Shown here: one piece after another, positions 11,893 to 20,984 of the stretch
Layout: each line of letters opens with the position of its first letter
Numbering within the stretch: the first letter of the stretch is position 1
Made by a program: the position numbers and the translations under genes
The notes under the pieces: model-generated
The model's input: only the letters and a program-made list of their open reading frames with translations
What the model was told of the DNA's origin: nothing
Databases searched by the model: none
Assembly (NCBI RefSeq): GCF_000420445.1
Contig: NZ_ATUY01000001.1
Coordinates: 1 to 64,000 of the forward strand
DNA: 64,000 nucleotides
Reading direction: 5' to 3'
DNA from: Actinotignum urinale DSM 15805
GTDB taxonomy: Bacteria; Actinomycetota; Actinomycetes; Actinomycetales; Actinomycetaceae

Positions 11893-13698
11893 TTACCTCC
11901 ATCGCCTTATGGCAGCCTCTTTATACAATTCATGAATATCGTGGTTTAACACGGAAGAAACCTTCAGAGACGACAAGCGTGACTCATAAGGGATGGCTTC
12001 CTGGGTAAGAAAATCGTTGGCGTGTTGAAGAAAATCATTCAGTGCTTTGTCCGCAACCCTCGATACCTTCTCCGAATTTCCCTCCCCTATCAATTTTTTC
12101 ACTAATTGATGGGCGCGCTCACGTGTTTCAACGGATTGACGCTGAGCATCTGTTGGATTTTCAGGAGTATGTGTCAAAATAAGGAGTTTTAACGCGACAC
12201 CTAAGAGGTGAATATCGTGTGAAGGTGAAGAATAGGACGACGGCGCTGACGCTTGGGAAGTTGACGGCGAAGAAGATCCTGAAGAGGCTGACGGTAATGA
12301 ATCCATCGAACCGCGTGTATGTTCTGAAATAACCGCCAAAATACGCTCCTGCCACGTTGTGACAACCTGCTGGGCAGCTTCACGCCTATCTTGAATAGTA
12401 CGACGATGCGATACCCCCGCTTGAGCTATTTTTTCTCCGTTTTCGCTCGACTCTAAACGTCGTATAAGATCGGAAGCCATGTTTTCTCCCGCAGATAAAA
12501 GCAACGAAATCAGCGCGTTCTCAATATGGGAATCTAAATCGGCATTTTCGTAAGGCAAATTCTTTTTAAACATTGACGCAAAACGGCCAGCAACCCCCTG
12601 AGAGGCTCGACGTTTTTTCCCGCCACACCACAAATACTCCAAAACTTTCACCCAACGTGCAAGAACCTCGTCGCTCACAATATTTCCGTCGTCAATATTT
12701 TCTTCAATACGTAACATTGTTAAACGTTGAGATTCGTGCAGGGATCCAATAAGTTCGCGAACTGTAGCAACCTGCTCATCATAGGCTTCGCACACTATAT
12801 GTCCGTCGGCAAGAAGGGACTCCACGGCACCGCTGAGGGTTTGCCGCGCGGCGCTCATCCGGGAATGAGTATTCGTGCTGAAACCACCCACCCAGGCCCG
12901 CAGAGGCGCAATATCTTCCTCGTGAATAGGTTCATCCCCGGAATTCTCCATAATGACGAAAAGTGGCGCGCTACCCAAGCCACGTTCCTGTAGGCGTCGA
13001 ACCACGTCCGGGCGAATCTCAGCCGACACCCCGGCAGGAACACGGTTAAGGACAACCGCAATCACCGCGTTGCGTTGGGCTGCCTCATCCAATAGAGCCC
13101 ACGGAATGGCATCCGCGTACCGGGCTGCCGTCGTCACAAAAATCCACACGTCTGCGGCCTGGAGAAGCTGGCCTGCAAGAAGTCGATTCTCGCTAATCAC
13201 AGAATCAATATCCGGGGAGTCCACGAAGGCGACCCCCGCGGGAACATGGGAGGATTCTGCAATGCGCATCCGCGAAATCGTGCCACTGTGAAGCCCGTGC
13301 GGCATGTGGGCAACCTTGGAAGAATCCGTTACGCGCGTAAGCTGGGGCAAAATTCTTTGCGACGTAAACCATTCCCCCTCGCCCGCGCTGTGCACGAGGA
13401 CGGGTTCGCGCGTTGTGGGGCGGATAGCGGAGGATCGTGACACTTTTTCGCCGATGAGCGCGTTAAGAATTGCCGATTTGCCAGAACCTGTGGAGCCACC
13501 GATAACGCACAGAAGTGGCGCTTCGGAGGAGTTCATTCTGGGGAGGATATAGTCTCCTAGCTGGTTGTATCCCTCTTCGGCAGTGTCGTTTCCCAACTCG
13601 GATAGCGGGGTTTCGAAGGGGAAGCTCAGCTCCCCCAAAGCCTCTCTTAAACGTTGGAGAACATTGAGAGCGTCGGAAGAAAAATCGACGTCATTCAT
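11893..13698 (-). CDS. P-loop GTPase (YfjP/dynamin-like), gene 1
   Basis: 601-residue protein with P-loop GGSTGSGKS (67-75) and a G3-like motif DSPDIDS (160-166). The expected G4 motif NKxD reads NRVP near 218, so guanine specificity may be weakened. The middle and C-terminus are helical and polar, with a Ser/Pro-rich linker around 475-500. No clear membrane helix is seen, unlike its partner, suggesting a soluble subunit that works with it. It overlaps the hisS stop by 8 bp (ATGAATGA) and is followed at once by the second GTPase. No function is assigned. Confidence 0.75.
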   Translation of the reverse strand: MNDVDFSSDALNVLQRLREALGELSFPFETPLSELGNDTAEEGYNQLGDYILPRMNSSEAPLLCVIGGSTGSGKSAILNALIGEKVSRSSAIRPTTREPVLVHSAGEGEWFTSQRILPQLTRVTDSSKVAHMPHGLHSGTISRMRIAESSHVPAGVAFVDSPDIDSVISENRLLAGQLLQAADVWIFVTTAARYADAIPWALLDEAAQRNAVIAVVLNRVPAGVSAEIRPDVVRRLQERGLGSAPLFVIMENSGDEPIHEEDIAPLRAWVGGFSTNTHSRMSAARQTLSGAVESLLADGHIVCEAYDEQVATVRELIGSLHESQRLTMLRIEENIDDGNIVSDEVLARWVKVLEYLWCGGKKRRASQGVAGRFASMFKKNLPYENADLDSHIENALISLLLSAGENMASDLIRRLESSENGEKIAQAGVSHRRTIQDRREAAQQVVTTWQERILAVISEHTRGSMDSLPSASSGSSSPSTSQASAPSSYSSPSHDIHLLGVALKLLILTHTPENPTDAQRQSVETRERAHQLVKKLIGEGNSEKVSRVADKALNDFLQHANDFLTQEAIPYESRLSSLKVSSVLNHDIHELYKEAAIRRWR

Positions 13699-15019
13699 GA
13701 CTCAGGACCCCCTGAACGTCCACACCAATATCCTTAGCCGGTGGCATCCACGTTTCCGGATTCGCGCTCACCTGTTCTCCGGTGCGAACATCACGAACCT
13801 GTTCGCCCTCACTCGTCGTGAACCACACGAACGGAATACCGCGTTTGTCCGCGTTTTTAATCTGTTTTCCAAATTTCGACGAATTATGGGACACATCCGT
13901 AGGAATCCCGCGCTCACGCAACTTTTGGGCAATGCGCGCTGCGTGCGGGCGCTCCCCCTCATCATTGACCGCAACATAGACACACGCTGGAACCTTGCGC
14001 GAGGGCACGACAAGCCCGCGATCAATGAAACGGGAAAGGAGGCGAGAAACGCCGATGGAGAGGCCAACCCCAGGGAACTTCCGCTTCCCGGCTTCCACAA
14101 GGTTATCGTAGCGACCACCCGAGCATACCGAGCCGAGATCCTCGTGGCCTATGAGTGTGGATTCGTAGACGCTCCCCGTGTAATAGTCCAAGCCTCGTGC
14201 AATACTCAAGTCTGCTTGCATTGCGCCCGGAATAAGCGAATTCGCTCCCTCAATGAGGTTCGCCAGTTCTTCGAGGCCCTCATCGAGAAGATCTCCGCGC
14301 GCGCCCAGCGCACGCACCTTGTCCACGAATGAAGCGTCGGGCGTGCGGATCGTGGCGAGTTCCAGGGCAGCTCGCGCCTGAGCTTCGGTTGCGCCAAGGG
14401 TTTCTTGAAGTTCCTCACTCAATTTATCTGGGCCGATTTTATCGAGTTTATCGACAATGCGAAGGACGCTTTCCGTGTCCTCAAACCCGACAGCCTCATA
14501 AAAACCCTGGGCAAGTTTACGGTTCGATGCCCGCACAACCACGGGCGGAAGCGGAAGTTTGCTGAATGCATCCACCATGACGAGGGGAAGCTCAATATCG
14601 TGGTGAGGCGCTAGTTCTCCCTGCCCGACAACATCAACATCTGCCTGGTAAAACTCGCGGAAACGCCCCTCCTGAGGGCGCTCCCCGCGCCACACTTTTT
14701 GAATTTGGTAACGTTTGAACGGAAAATCGAGCTTGCCCGCATTTTCAAGGACATAGCGCGCGAGCGGGACAGTGAGATCGAAATGAAGTCCGAGCTTGGA
14801 TTTCTGGCCTTCCTCGCCCTGCAAACGATTGAGAAGATAGACTTCCTTGGAGGTTTCGCCCTTGCGAAGGAGCTGATCCAGAGGTTCAACGCTTCTTGTT
14901 TCCACACCGGAAAAACCGTGAAGTTCAAAGGTTGAGCGTAATGTATCAATAACTTTCTGTTCGACGATACGACCTTCAGGGAGCCATTCGGGAAAACCGG
15001 AAATCGGAGCAATCTTCAT
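13691..15019 (-). CDS. hisS: Histidyl-tRNA synthetase
   Basis: Class II aminoacyl-tRNA synthetase charging tRNA-His. The 442 residues show class II motif 2 with the substrate loop (RPQEGRFREFYQADVD, about 115-130), FDLTVPLARYV (about 79-89), the histidine-specific segment ARGLDYYTGSVYE and GGRYDNLV (about 300-307), and an anticodon-binding domain over the last ~95 residues. It is the first gene of an overlapping hisS-GTPase-GTPase unit. The start has little ribosome-binding site, so another signal or a short leader may matter. Confidence 0.95.
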   Translation of the reverse strand: MKIAPISGFPEWLPEGRIVEQKVIDTLRSTFELHGFSGVETRSVEPLDQLLRKGETSKEVYLLNRLQGEEGQKSKLGLHFDLTVPLARYVLENAGKLDFPFKRYQIQKVWRGERPQEGRFREFYQADVDVVGQGELAPHHDIELPLVMVDAFSKLPLPPVVVRASNRKLAQGFYEAVGFEDTESVLRIVDKLDKIGPDKLSEELQETLGATEAQARAALELATIRTPDASFVDKVRALGARGDLLDEGLEELANLIEGANSLIPGAMQADLSIARGLDYYTGSVYESTLIGHEDLGSVCSGGRYDNLVEAGKRKFPGVGLSIGVSRLLSRFIDRGLVVPSRKVPACVYVAVNDEGERPHAARIAQKLRERGIPTDVSHNSSKFGKQIKNADKRGIPFVWFTTSEGEQVRDVRTGEQVSANPETWMPPAKDIGVDVQGVLSHE

Positions 15020-15258
15020 GGGGTCATTATTTCACGGTTTTGGAACGAGTTCCACGTAGTAGGACACACCGGCGCGGAAAGTTGCAGAACAAGCACTCCC
15101 CTCCACACGGTTTCGCGAAGGTTGTACGACGGAAAAATATCTAACGCACACCGCAGTACGACGTTTTCCGGGATGTTAAGCTCGAGCAACTCAACCCACA
15201 ATGCGCACAAACTTTGAACGCAAGCTACTAGGTGTGCCTGAAAGATGCGCCGGATAAG

Positions 15259-16023
15259 CTAGATACCAATGTAGGAGCGAAGATACGGGGAGGCCTTTAA
15301 CTCGCGCGAAATCGTTGAGGGTTTACCGTGGCCGGGGAAGAAAATCGTTGAATTTGGAATAGTGTCCACCGTGTAATGCAAGGACGCACGCATCACGTCG
15401 TCGTTACCACCATACAAATCCGTGCGCCCAATCCCATTACGGAAAAGGAAATCGCCGGTAATAAGGAAGTTCGAGCCAAAACCCCAATCGGGAAGTTGCG
15501 GGGTGAAAGGATCACGGTCGAAGGAACCCGAGAACTGGAAAATCGTCGTCCCCTGGGTGTGCCCTGGAACATGGTGCGCACGCAAACGAACACCTTTAAC
15601 CAATTCGGCTCCATCGCCCTCAAACAAATCCTCAGGTAGCGAGAAACAACGCCCCGGACGAATCCACGGATGCCCGCCACCCATTTCAATAATATGGTCA
15701 GCCAAAATTGAGGTGGCAAGAGGATCGTCGAGGCGGAACATATCCTCCTCGTGGATATAGAAAGGAACGGAATCGCCAGCAATAACGCCGGCATCCCAGA
15801 GGTGATCCGCGTGACCGTGCGTTGCCATCACGGCCCCCAATGTTAAACCTCGTGAAGCCAGAGTGTCCTTCACCCAGGTGGCGCTACCGGCACCAGCGTC
15901 GACAACAAGAGCTTCTTTCGCGGTAGAATCAGCAAGAACGTAGCAATTTGCTTCAAGAGCAGTATCGGAATAGCGCAAAAATATCATGTAATAACGGTAA
16001 CTTGTTACGTTATTTTTTTCCAT
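15259..16023 (-). CDS. Metallo-beta-lactamase-fold hydrolase (glyoxalase II-like)
   Basis: Zinc or iron hydrolase of the MBL superfamily, probably cytosolic. The metal motif THGHADH lies near residues 64-70, a further metal ligand in HHVPGHTQGT near 150-159, and FPGHG near the C-terminus. The 254 residues fit the glyoxalase-II-like group (thioester hydrolases), found beside hisS and relA in many actinobacteria. The ATG has GGAGGG 11 bases upstream; an internal ATG (15987) would remove 12 residues. It is separated from hisS by 239 bp. The substrate is unknown. Confidence 0.85.
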   Translation of the reverse strand: MEKNNVTSYRYYMIFLRYSDTALEANCYVLADSTAKEALVVDAGAGSATWVKDTLASRGLTLGAVMATHGHADHLWDAGVIAGDSVPFYIHEEDMFRLDDPLATSILADHIIEMGGGHPWIRPGRCFSLPEDLFEGDGAELVKGVRLRAHHVPGHTQGTTIFQFSGSFDRDPFTPQLPDWGFGSNFLITGDFLFRNGIGRTDLYGGNDDVMRASLHYTVDTIPNSTIFFPGHGKPSTISRELKASPYLRSYIGI

Positions 16024-16116
16024 GTGCTGAAATACCCTCCATAAGGAAGAAAATCAGCGTAAAGTGAAACATAATGTTGTCCGCGACGATATGACGTCGT
16101 TTTTCGAGGAGTATTC

Positions 16117-17502
16117 ATGAGTGAATCCACACCCGCACCCGTGCAGGAACCTGTCAACGCTTCCGTAGCTGAAAGCGTCCAGCCAACGCCAACACCCGTC
16201 GAACCCGTGGCACCGCCCCAGGCACCAGTAACAGAAGATACGAGCGTTTTGGCCACACCAGAAGGTAAGGCTGCGGCAGAATTTGGCCGTGTCGACGACG
16301 AGGGTAAAGTTTGGTTGCGTACCGCAGAAGGTGAACGTGAAGTTGGGCAATACGCTGCTTCGGGAGGCAAAGAGGCCGCGCTGGCGCTATATGTCCGTCG
16401 CTATCTCGATGTGGTCACGCAAGTAAAACTTTTAGAATCACGGTTGGAAAAAATTAGTCCGGAAGAAAGTCGCAAAGCTCTGAAGGCAATCAGCAAGGAC
16501 ATGGAAGAACCGGCAGCCGTTGGGGATCTCGATGCCCTGCGTACCCGAATCGACCATGTGGCAAAGAAGCTTGAAGAACACGCGGCGGTTGTTGCCGAAA
16601 GACGAGCACAGGCTAAAGCAGAGGCGCTTGCCTACAGAACACAACTTGTGGAACGCGCAGAAGAAATTGCGAACACCGATCCTTCACGCGTTCACTGGCG
16701 TAATTCCCGTGAAGAATTTGCACAGCTTTTTGAAGCCTGGAAGCAGGCACAGCGCGGGCGCGCCCGTATTGACCGCCCCACAGAAGAAGCGCTCTGGCAG
16801 CGATTCTCGCGCGCACGCACATCCCACGATAAGGCAAGGCGCCAGCACTTTGCACAGCTGGATGCACGCAGAGCTGAAGTGTCCGCGGCGAAAGAAAAAC
16901 TTATTACACGCGCCCAGGAGCTGTCCACCTCAACTGAATGGACAGAAACCGCAAACAAATACCATGCCCTTCTTGAAGAATGGAAGAAAGCTGGACGTGC
17001 AAACCGCCGTGATGACGACGCACTGTGGAAGAGGTTCATGGAGGCTCGCCAGCCGTTCTATGATGCACGCTCAGCGCACTTCTCCGAGGTTGATGCTGAA
17101 AAGTCTGAGAACTTGAAGGCAAAGCTGGCGCTCGTGAAAGAAGCAGAAAAGGTTCTTCCCGTGAAGGATATTGATGTTGCTCGCGAAGCGCTACGTGAAA
17201 TTGGTGAACGCTGGGATGCCATCGGGGCTGTTCCTCGTGATGCCTATGCCAAGACGGAAGGTCGCATGCGCGAAATCGAAAACAAGGTGCGCGTTGCGCA
17301 GAACGATCAGTGGAACCGTACCGATCCAGAAAAGCAACAGCGTTCCTCAGGTATGGCGGCCCAGCTCGAAGCCCTTATTGCACAGCTCGATGAAGAAATT
17401 GCGCAGGCTGAAGCTACCGGCAACACCAAGGAGCTAGAGAACTTGCAGGAGGCACGTAAGGCACGTGTTGCATGGCTTGAGCAGGTAAATAAGGACCTGT
17501 AG
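16117..17502 (+). CDS. DUF349 coiled-coil repeat protein
   Basis: 461-residue cytosolic protein built of DUF349 helical repeats. The N-terminus (1-45) is disordered, rich in Pro, Thr and Val. Three repeats follow between about 130 and 410, marked by W-x-A/E-x-W motifs such as EAWKQAQRGRA and EEWKKAGRANRRDDDALW. A Glu/Lys-rich coiled coil closes the protein. The start has a GGAG site. It is divergent from the MBL gene and ends at a strong hairpin. Family members in other bacteria have been linked to stress or nucleoid functions, but none is certain here. Confidence 0.85.
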   Translation: MSESTPAPVQEPVNASVAESVQPTPTPVEPVAPPQAPVTEDTSVLATPEGKAAAEFGRVDDEGKVWLRTAEGEREVGQYAASGGKEAALALYVRRYLDVVTQVKLLESRLEKISPEESRKALKAISKDMEEPAAVGDLDALRTRIDHVAKKLEEHAAVVAERRAQAKAEALAYRTQLVERAEEIANTDPSRVHWRNSREEFAQLFEAWKQAQRGRARIDRPTEEALWQRFSRARTSHDKARRQHFAQLDARRAEVSAAKEKLITRAQELSTSTEWTETANKYHALLEEWKKAGRANRRDDDALWKRFMEARQPFYDARSAHFSEVDAEKSENLKAKLALVKEAEKVLPVKDIDVAREALREIGERWDAIGAVPRDAYAKTEGRMREIENKVRVAQNDQWNRTDPEKQQRSSGMAAQLEALIAQLDEEIAQAEATGNTKELENLQEARKARVAWLEQVNKDL

Positions 17503-17537
17503 GCGCTAATAATTTTAAGCTGGCTGAAAATTAGCCG

Positions 17538-17579
17538 GCGTGGGGGGTGTTACTACTTTCGTAGTAACACCCCCCACGC
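17538..17579. terminator. 19-bp perfect hairpin after the DUF349 gene
   Basis: GCGTGGGGGGTGTTACTAC (17538-17556), loop TTTC, and the exact complement (17561-17579). A smaller hairpin, GGCT-GAAAATT-AGCC, precedes it at 17522-17535. There is no following U-run, so it is an unusual terminator or an RNA-stabilising structure. Confidence 0.75.
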
Positions 17580-17599
17580 ATGTTATATCTCCGTGCTCA

Positions 17600-17645
17600 C
17601 TATATCCCCGGTTCCGTTATACCCCGGTTCCGCTATACCCCCGGC
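17600..17645. repeat. 16-bp tandem repeat (TATACCCCGGTTCCG)
   Basis: Two and a half copies of a 16-bp unit: TATCCCCGGTTCCGT, TATACCCCGGTTCCGC, then TATACCCCCGGCC. It lies between the DUF349 hairpin and the promoter of the AbiEi-like gene. No function is evident. Confidence 0.5.
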
Positions 17646-17777
17646 CTTCCCGCCACTCCACTGCCAGCTAGTATCCATGCCTTAGCGCCAAGCAGATTCT
17701 CTACCAGCCGGAAGTTCCCTCATTTATCCACAGATCTTTATTTCAACCCGTTACCCCAATTTTCTGTGGATAGAGAA

Positions 17778-17811
17778 TTGACGTTTTTTCTCTACCGTCG
17801 ATACTTACTAT
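17778..17811 (+). promoter_or_regulatory. Candidate sigma-A promoter for a leaderless mRNA
   Basis: TTGACG (17778-17783), 16-bp spacer, GATACT (17800-17805), then six bases and the ATG at 17812. Transcription would begin at or next to the start codon, giving a leaderless message, which is common in actinobacteria. No ribosome-binding site is present, which agrees. Confidence 0.6.
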
Positions 17812-18381
17812 ATGGAACCCACACAAACATGTAACCGTAAAGAAGGCGTCGTTATCGGAGACGAGGGTCTGCAAGGAATGGCAGACAATACGTTACGTAT
17901 ATTGCGGTATCACGGATTACTCGTTGAAATCTCGCAAAACGTGTATGCTCCTAAAGATCTGGTGGCAACATCATCTTTGCGGGCCAGAATGGTTGAATTA
18001 TGTGCACCGCGCGGAGCAATAGCGTGTTTACTCTGCGCCCACTGGATTTACACGGGAAGATGGCCAGCAAACTATCTCCCCCATTTTTCCTTTGCGCACC
18101 CAAAAAGTAGCCGAAACCCCGTCGTAATGCGTAAAAATATTCCCGAATACCAATTGCGCTATTTTGCGGATTTTCCCGTCACAACACCCCTCAAAACCCT
18201 CCAAGATATTGCCGAACGATATCCTCTCGACACCGTTTTTTCGTGTGCCTTAAATCTTGTGTACAGCAAACATCTCACTGCTCAAGAGATTTCTATCGTT
18301 GCAAGCTATCTGGACTCCAAACGCTACTCCACGGCACGTAAAGGACTACATAGTATTGCCCGATACTTAGCCTCCACGTAG
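17812..18381 (+). CDS. AbiEi-like orphan (antitoxin-type domain protein)
   Basis: 189-residue protein whose build recalls AbiEi-type antitoxins and transcription regulators common in actinobacteria. It has a helical N-terminal part with a hydrophobic wing (GLLVEISQNVYAPKDL), a central alanine/cysteine-rich segment (RGAIACLLCAHWIYTG), and the typical VTTPLKTLQDIA segment near residues 125-136, where homologues read VTSPARTLxDLA. Type IV systems pair AbiEi with the AbiEii nucleotidyltransferase, but no such gene is adjacent; the next gene is relA, convergent. It may be a solitary regulator or a remnant. The assignment rests on pattern recognition only. Confidence 0.5.
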   Translation: MEPTQTCNRKEGVVIGDEGLQGMADNTLRILRYHGLLVEISQNVYAPKDLVATSSLRARMVELCAPRGAIACLLCAHWIYTGRWPANYLPHFSFAHPKSSRNPVVMRKNIPEYQLRYFADFPVTTPLKTLQDIAERYPLDTVFSCALNLVYSKHLTAQEISIVASYLDSKRYSTARKGLHSIARYLAST

Positions 18382-18386
18382 TATGG

Positions 18387-18529
18387 CTACGCCTAGGCAG
18401 GGAACTGGCGACGTGCAGGCGCGCACCGTCGTGAAGCTATTGGTTTCCTACGCCCACGCAAGGAACTGGCTGCGGGCGGGGTTTGGATTTCGGGCGGTGG
18501 CGTGTTTGCTACGCCCACGCAAGGAACTG
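18387..18529. repeat. Three 21-bp repeats at exact 61-bp period (CRISPR-like)
   Basis: Repeats start at 18387, 18448 and 18509. The last two are identical over 21 bp (CTACGCCCACGCAAGGAACT plus G) and share GTTT, one base before it; the first copy has three changes. The two 40-bp intervals are mostly unlike each other, though their ends match somewhat. A 61-bp period equals that of type I-E CRISPR arrays, but the repeat has only a weak palindrome (TTCCT...AGGAA) and no cas gene is in the window. A decayed tandem duplication explains it equally well. Confidence 0.55.
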
Positions 18530-18532
18530 CGC

Positions 18533-20836
18533 TTAGAGCCTGCTGACTTTTTTATGTTGCGACGGCTTAGAATTTGTGACGCGGTAAGCGTCATACACGC
18601 CCTCAATTCGTCGTAAATCGTTAAGAATTCGCGTCAAATGATGGGGATCTGCCATTTCGAAGGTGAAGTTCGAGCGGCTCATGCGTTCATTCGTCGTGGT
18701 CATATTACCGGAGAGAAGATTCACGCTGTTATCCAGTAGTACGCGGGAAATATCGGAAAGCAAGCCCTGGCGATCCAAAGCGTCAACCTGAATCTGCGTA
18801 AGATACACGGCATCGGAATGATTCGCCCAGCTAACCTTGATGAAACGATCCGGATTCTTCATCAAGTCAATAGCATTCGGACAATCTGCACGGTGAATGG
18901 ATACCCCACTGCCACGAGTAATGAAACCCACAATAAAATCAGGAGGCAACGGCGTACAACATTTGGCGAGTTTAATCATTACATCGCCCGGTTCCATTCC
19001 GTCCACAATAACGGCATTATCGGAGGAACCGGCGGTGCGATGCTTCGTAATCGTTGTTGGTGTAACAGCTTCCGCCATGGATTCTTCGGCACCCGCCTGC
19101 CCGCCCTGAGAAGCGATGAGCTGGCGAACCACAGTTTCGGAAGAAATATCGCCCTCGCCAATGGCAACATAAAGATCGCGAACATCTTTACGTCCAAGTT
19201 CACGCGCAATCTGCGAAAGGGTCTCGAAACTCATGAGACGCTGAACAGGCTGATTCTTCTTACGAATTGCACGAGCAAGCTTATCCTTACCCTCTTCAAC
19301 AGCCTCTTCGCGCCTACTGCGCTTAAACCATGCACGAATCTTTGCTCGCGCCCTCGGAGTTGCTACAAAATCAAGCCATCCACGGCTAGGAGCAGCATCC
19401 TGATTCTTAGACGTAATAATTTCAACAATATCGCCAGATTCGAGTTTATGATCCAAGGTGACAAGTTTATCGTTCACCCTGGCGCCAACAGTATGGTGGC
19501 CAACTTCGGTATGCACAGCATAGGCAAAATCAACCGGGGTTGCCCCCATGGCTAATTCCATAACCTCTCCGGCAGGAGTAAACACATACACCTGATTGCC
19601 GGAAATATCATAGGATAACGCCTCAAGGAACTCGGCAGGATCGGCTGTTTCACGCTGCCAATCCACAAGCTGGCGAAGCCACGCAAGCTGGGCAACCTGA
19701 TCGCTGTTCTTCGTAGCATTACCCGTTTCCTTCTTTGCGTTCGGATTTTCTTTGTAACGCCAATGCGCTGCCACACCAAACTCGGCACGCTTATGCATGT
19801 CATAGGTACGGATTTGAATTTCAAGGCTACGATTACCCGGCCCGATCACCGTCGTATGAATCGACTGATACAGGTTGAACTTCGGGCTGGCAATATAGTC
19901 TTTAATACGCCCTTGGATAGGCGTAAACATAGTATTTGCGACACCGAGAACCGCGTAACAATCCGGGATTGTTTCTACCAGAACACGTACGCCCACAAGA
20001 TCATAAATATCCTCGAAATCCTTACCGCGAAGAATCATTTTTTGATAAATCGAATAGTAATGCTTGGGACGCCCGGTAATCGTGCATTTAATATGGGATG
20101 AGCGGAGTTCCTTTTCCAGCATCGTCTTAATTTTCGAAATATATTCTTCGCGTTCAGGAGTGCGTTCCTGAACAAGAGATTCGATTTCGGCATAAACCTC
20201 AGGGAACATAACCTTAAAACTGAGATCTTCCAACTCCCACTTAATCGAATTCATGCCGAGGCGGTGAGCAAGCGGAGCATAAATCTCCAGCGTTTCATGA
20301 GCTTTAGAAGCGGCCTTTTCCTTAGGCATATACTTCCATGTCCGCGCATTGTGGAGACGATCAGCGAGTTTAATCAACAAAACTCGAATGTCTTTGGACA
20401 TCGCAATAACCATTTTGCGAACGGTTTCAGCCGCCGCGGCTTCCCCGTATTCAACCTTGTCCAACTTCGTCACGCCATCAACAAGCAACTCAACCGTTGC
20501 ACCAAATTCCTTGCGCACGTCCTCAAGAGTGTACGGCGTATCTTCAACCGTATCGTGGAGAAGCGCACCTACAATAGTGTCCTCATCTAAACCCAACTCT
20601 GCCGTAATCGTGGCAACAGCGACAGGATGCGTAATATAGGGTTCACCCGATTTTCTGTACTGGCCCCTATGGCATTTTTCAGCAACATTATAGGCATGGA
20701 TAATTCGGTTCTTGTCCATGCCCTTGCTCCCGATAGCGCGCATAATCGGCTCAAGAGCCTCAGGAACCTGTGTTGTAAAACGGCCAGTGAGCCACGAAAG
20801 CCGGGAAAGTACTCGGGGATTTTGAGATTCAGACAT
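18533..20836 (-). CDS. relA: Bifunctional (p)ppGpp synthetase/hydrolase (Rel)
   Basis: Stringent-response enzyme making and degrading (p)ppGpp at the ribosome. The 767 residues follow the long Rel layout: HD hydrolase (about 45-200, H70 and HD 94-95, so hydrolysis is probably intact), synthetase (about 255-375, with RGKDFEDIYDLVGVRVLV), TGS (about 420-485), zinc-finger-like region and ACT domain (about 685-760). AAGGAG precedes the ATG. It lies downstream of apt across a 148-bp gap with a terminator-like hairpin. As the only long RSH in view, it is probably the single Rel of the organism. Confidence 0.97.
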   Translation of the reverse strand: MSESQNPRVLSRLSWLTGRFTTQVPEALEPIMRAIGSKGMDKNRIIHAYNVAEKCHRGQYRKSGEPYITHPVAVATITAELGLDEDTIVGALLHDTVEDTPYTLEDVRKEFGATVELLVDGVTKLDKVEYGEAAAAETVRKMVIAMSKDIRVLLIKLADRLHNARTWKYMPKEKAASKAHETLEIYAPLAHRLGMNSIKWELEDLSFKVMFPEVYAEIESLVQERTPEREEYISKIKTMLEKELRSSHIKCTITGRPKHYYSIYQKMILRGKDFEDIYDLVGVRVLVETIPDCYAVLGVANTMFTPIQGRIKDYIASPKFNLYQSIHTTVIGPGNRSLEIQIRTYDMHKRAEFGVAAHWRYKENPNAKKETGNATKNSDQVAQLAWLRQLVDWQRETADPAEFLEALSYDISGNQVYVFTPAGEVMELAMGATPVDFAYAVHTEVGHHTVGARVNDKLVTLDHKLESGDIVEIITSKNQDAAPSRGWLDFVATPRARAKIRAWFKRSRREEAVEEGKDKLARAIRKKNQPVQRLMSFETLSQIARELGRKDVRDLYVAIGEGDISSETVVRQLIASQGGQAGAEESMAEAVTPTTITKHRTAGSSDNAVIVDGMEPGDVMIKLAKCCTPLPPDFIVGFITRGSGVSIHRADCPNAIDLMKNPDRFIKVSWANHSDAVYLTQIQVDALDRQGLLSDISRVLLDNSVNLLSGNMTTTNERMSRSNFTFEMADPHHLTRILNDLRRIEGVYDAYRVTNSKPSQHKKVSRL

Positions 20837-20918
20837 GTCTTCTCCTTTTCCGGCTTAAAAATGAATCACGACATTACGTGAACTATGGCGTTATTCTACC
20901 CTTTCTGTAAGGGGTAAA

Positions 20919-20954
20919 GAAAACGGAGAGAACATTAATTTTCTCTCCGTTTTC
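20919..20954 (-). terminator. Intrinsic terminator after apt
   Basis: GAAAACGGAGAGAA (20919-20932) and TTCTCTCCGTTTTC (20941-20954) form a perfect 14-bp stem with an 8-base loop; in the apt direction the stem runs into TTTACCCC. It would separate apt from relA, at least partly. Confidence 0.75.
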
Positions 20955-20984
20955 CATTTAGCTCATATACGACGTAAAGACGTA

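Noticed and set aside
13565-14332. 255-codon plus-strand ORF opposite hisS
   Set aside because: A shadow of hisS and the GTPase start; no motif and no ribosome-binding site.
18383-18616. Plus-strand ORF over the 61-bp repeats
   Set aside because: The 61-bp period breaks the reading frame each time, and the ORF runs into relA on the other strand.
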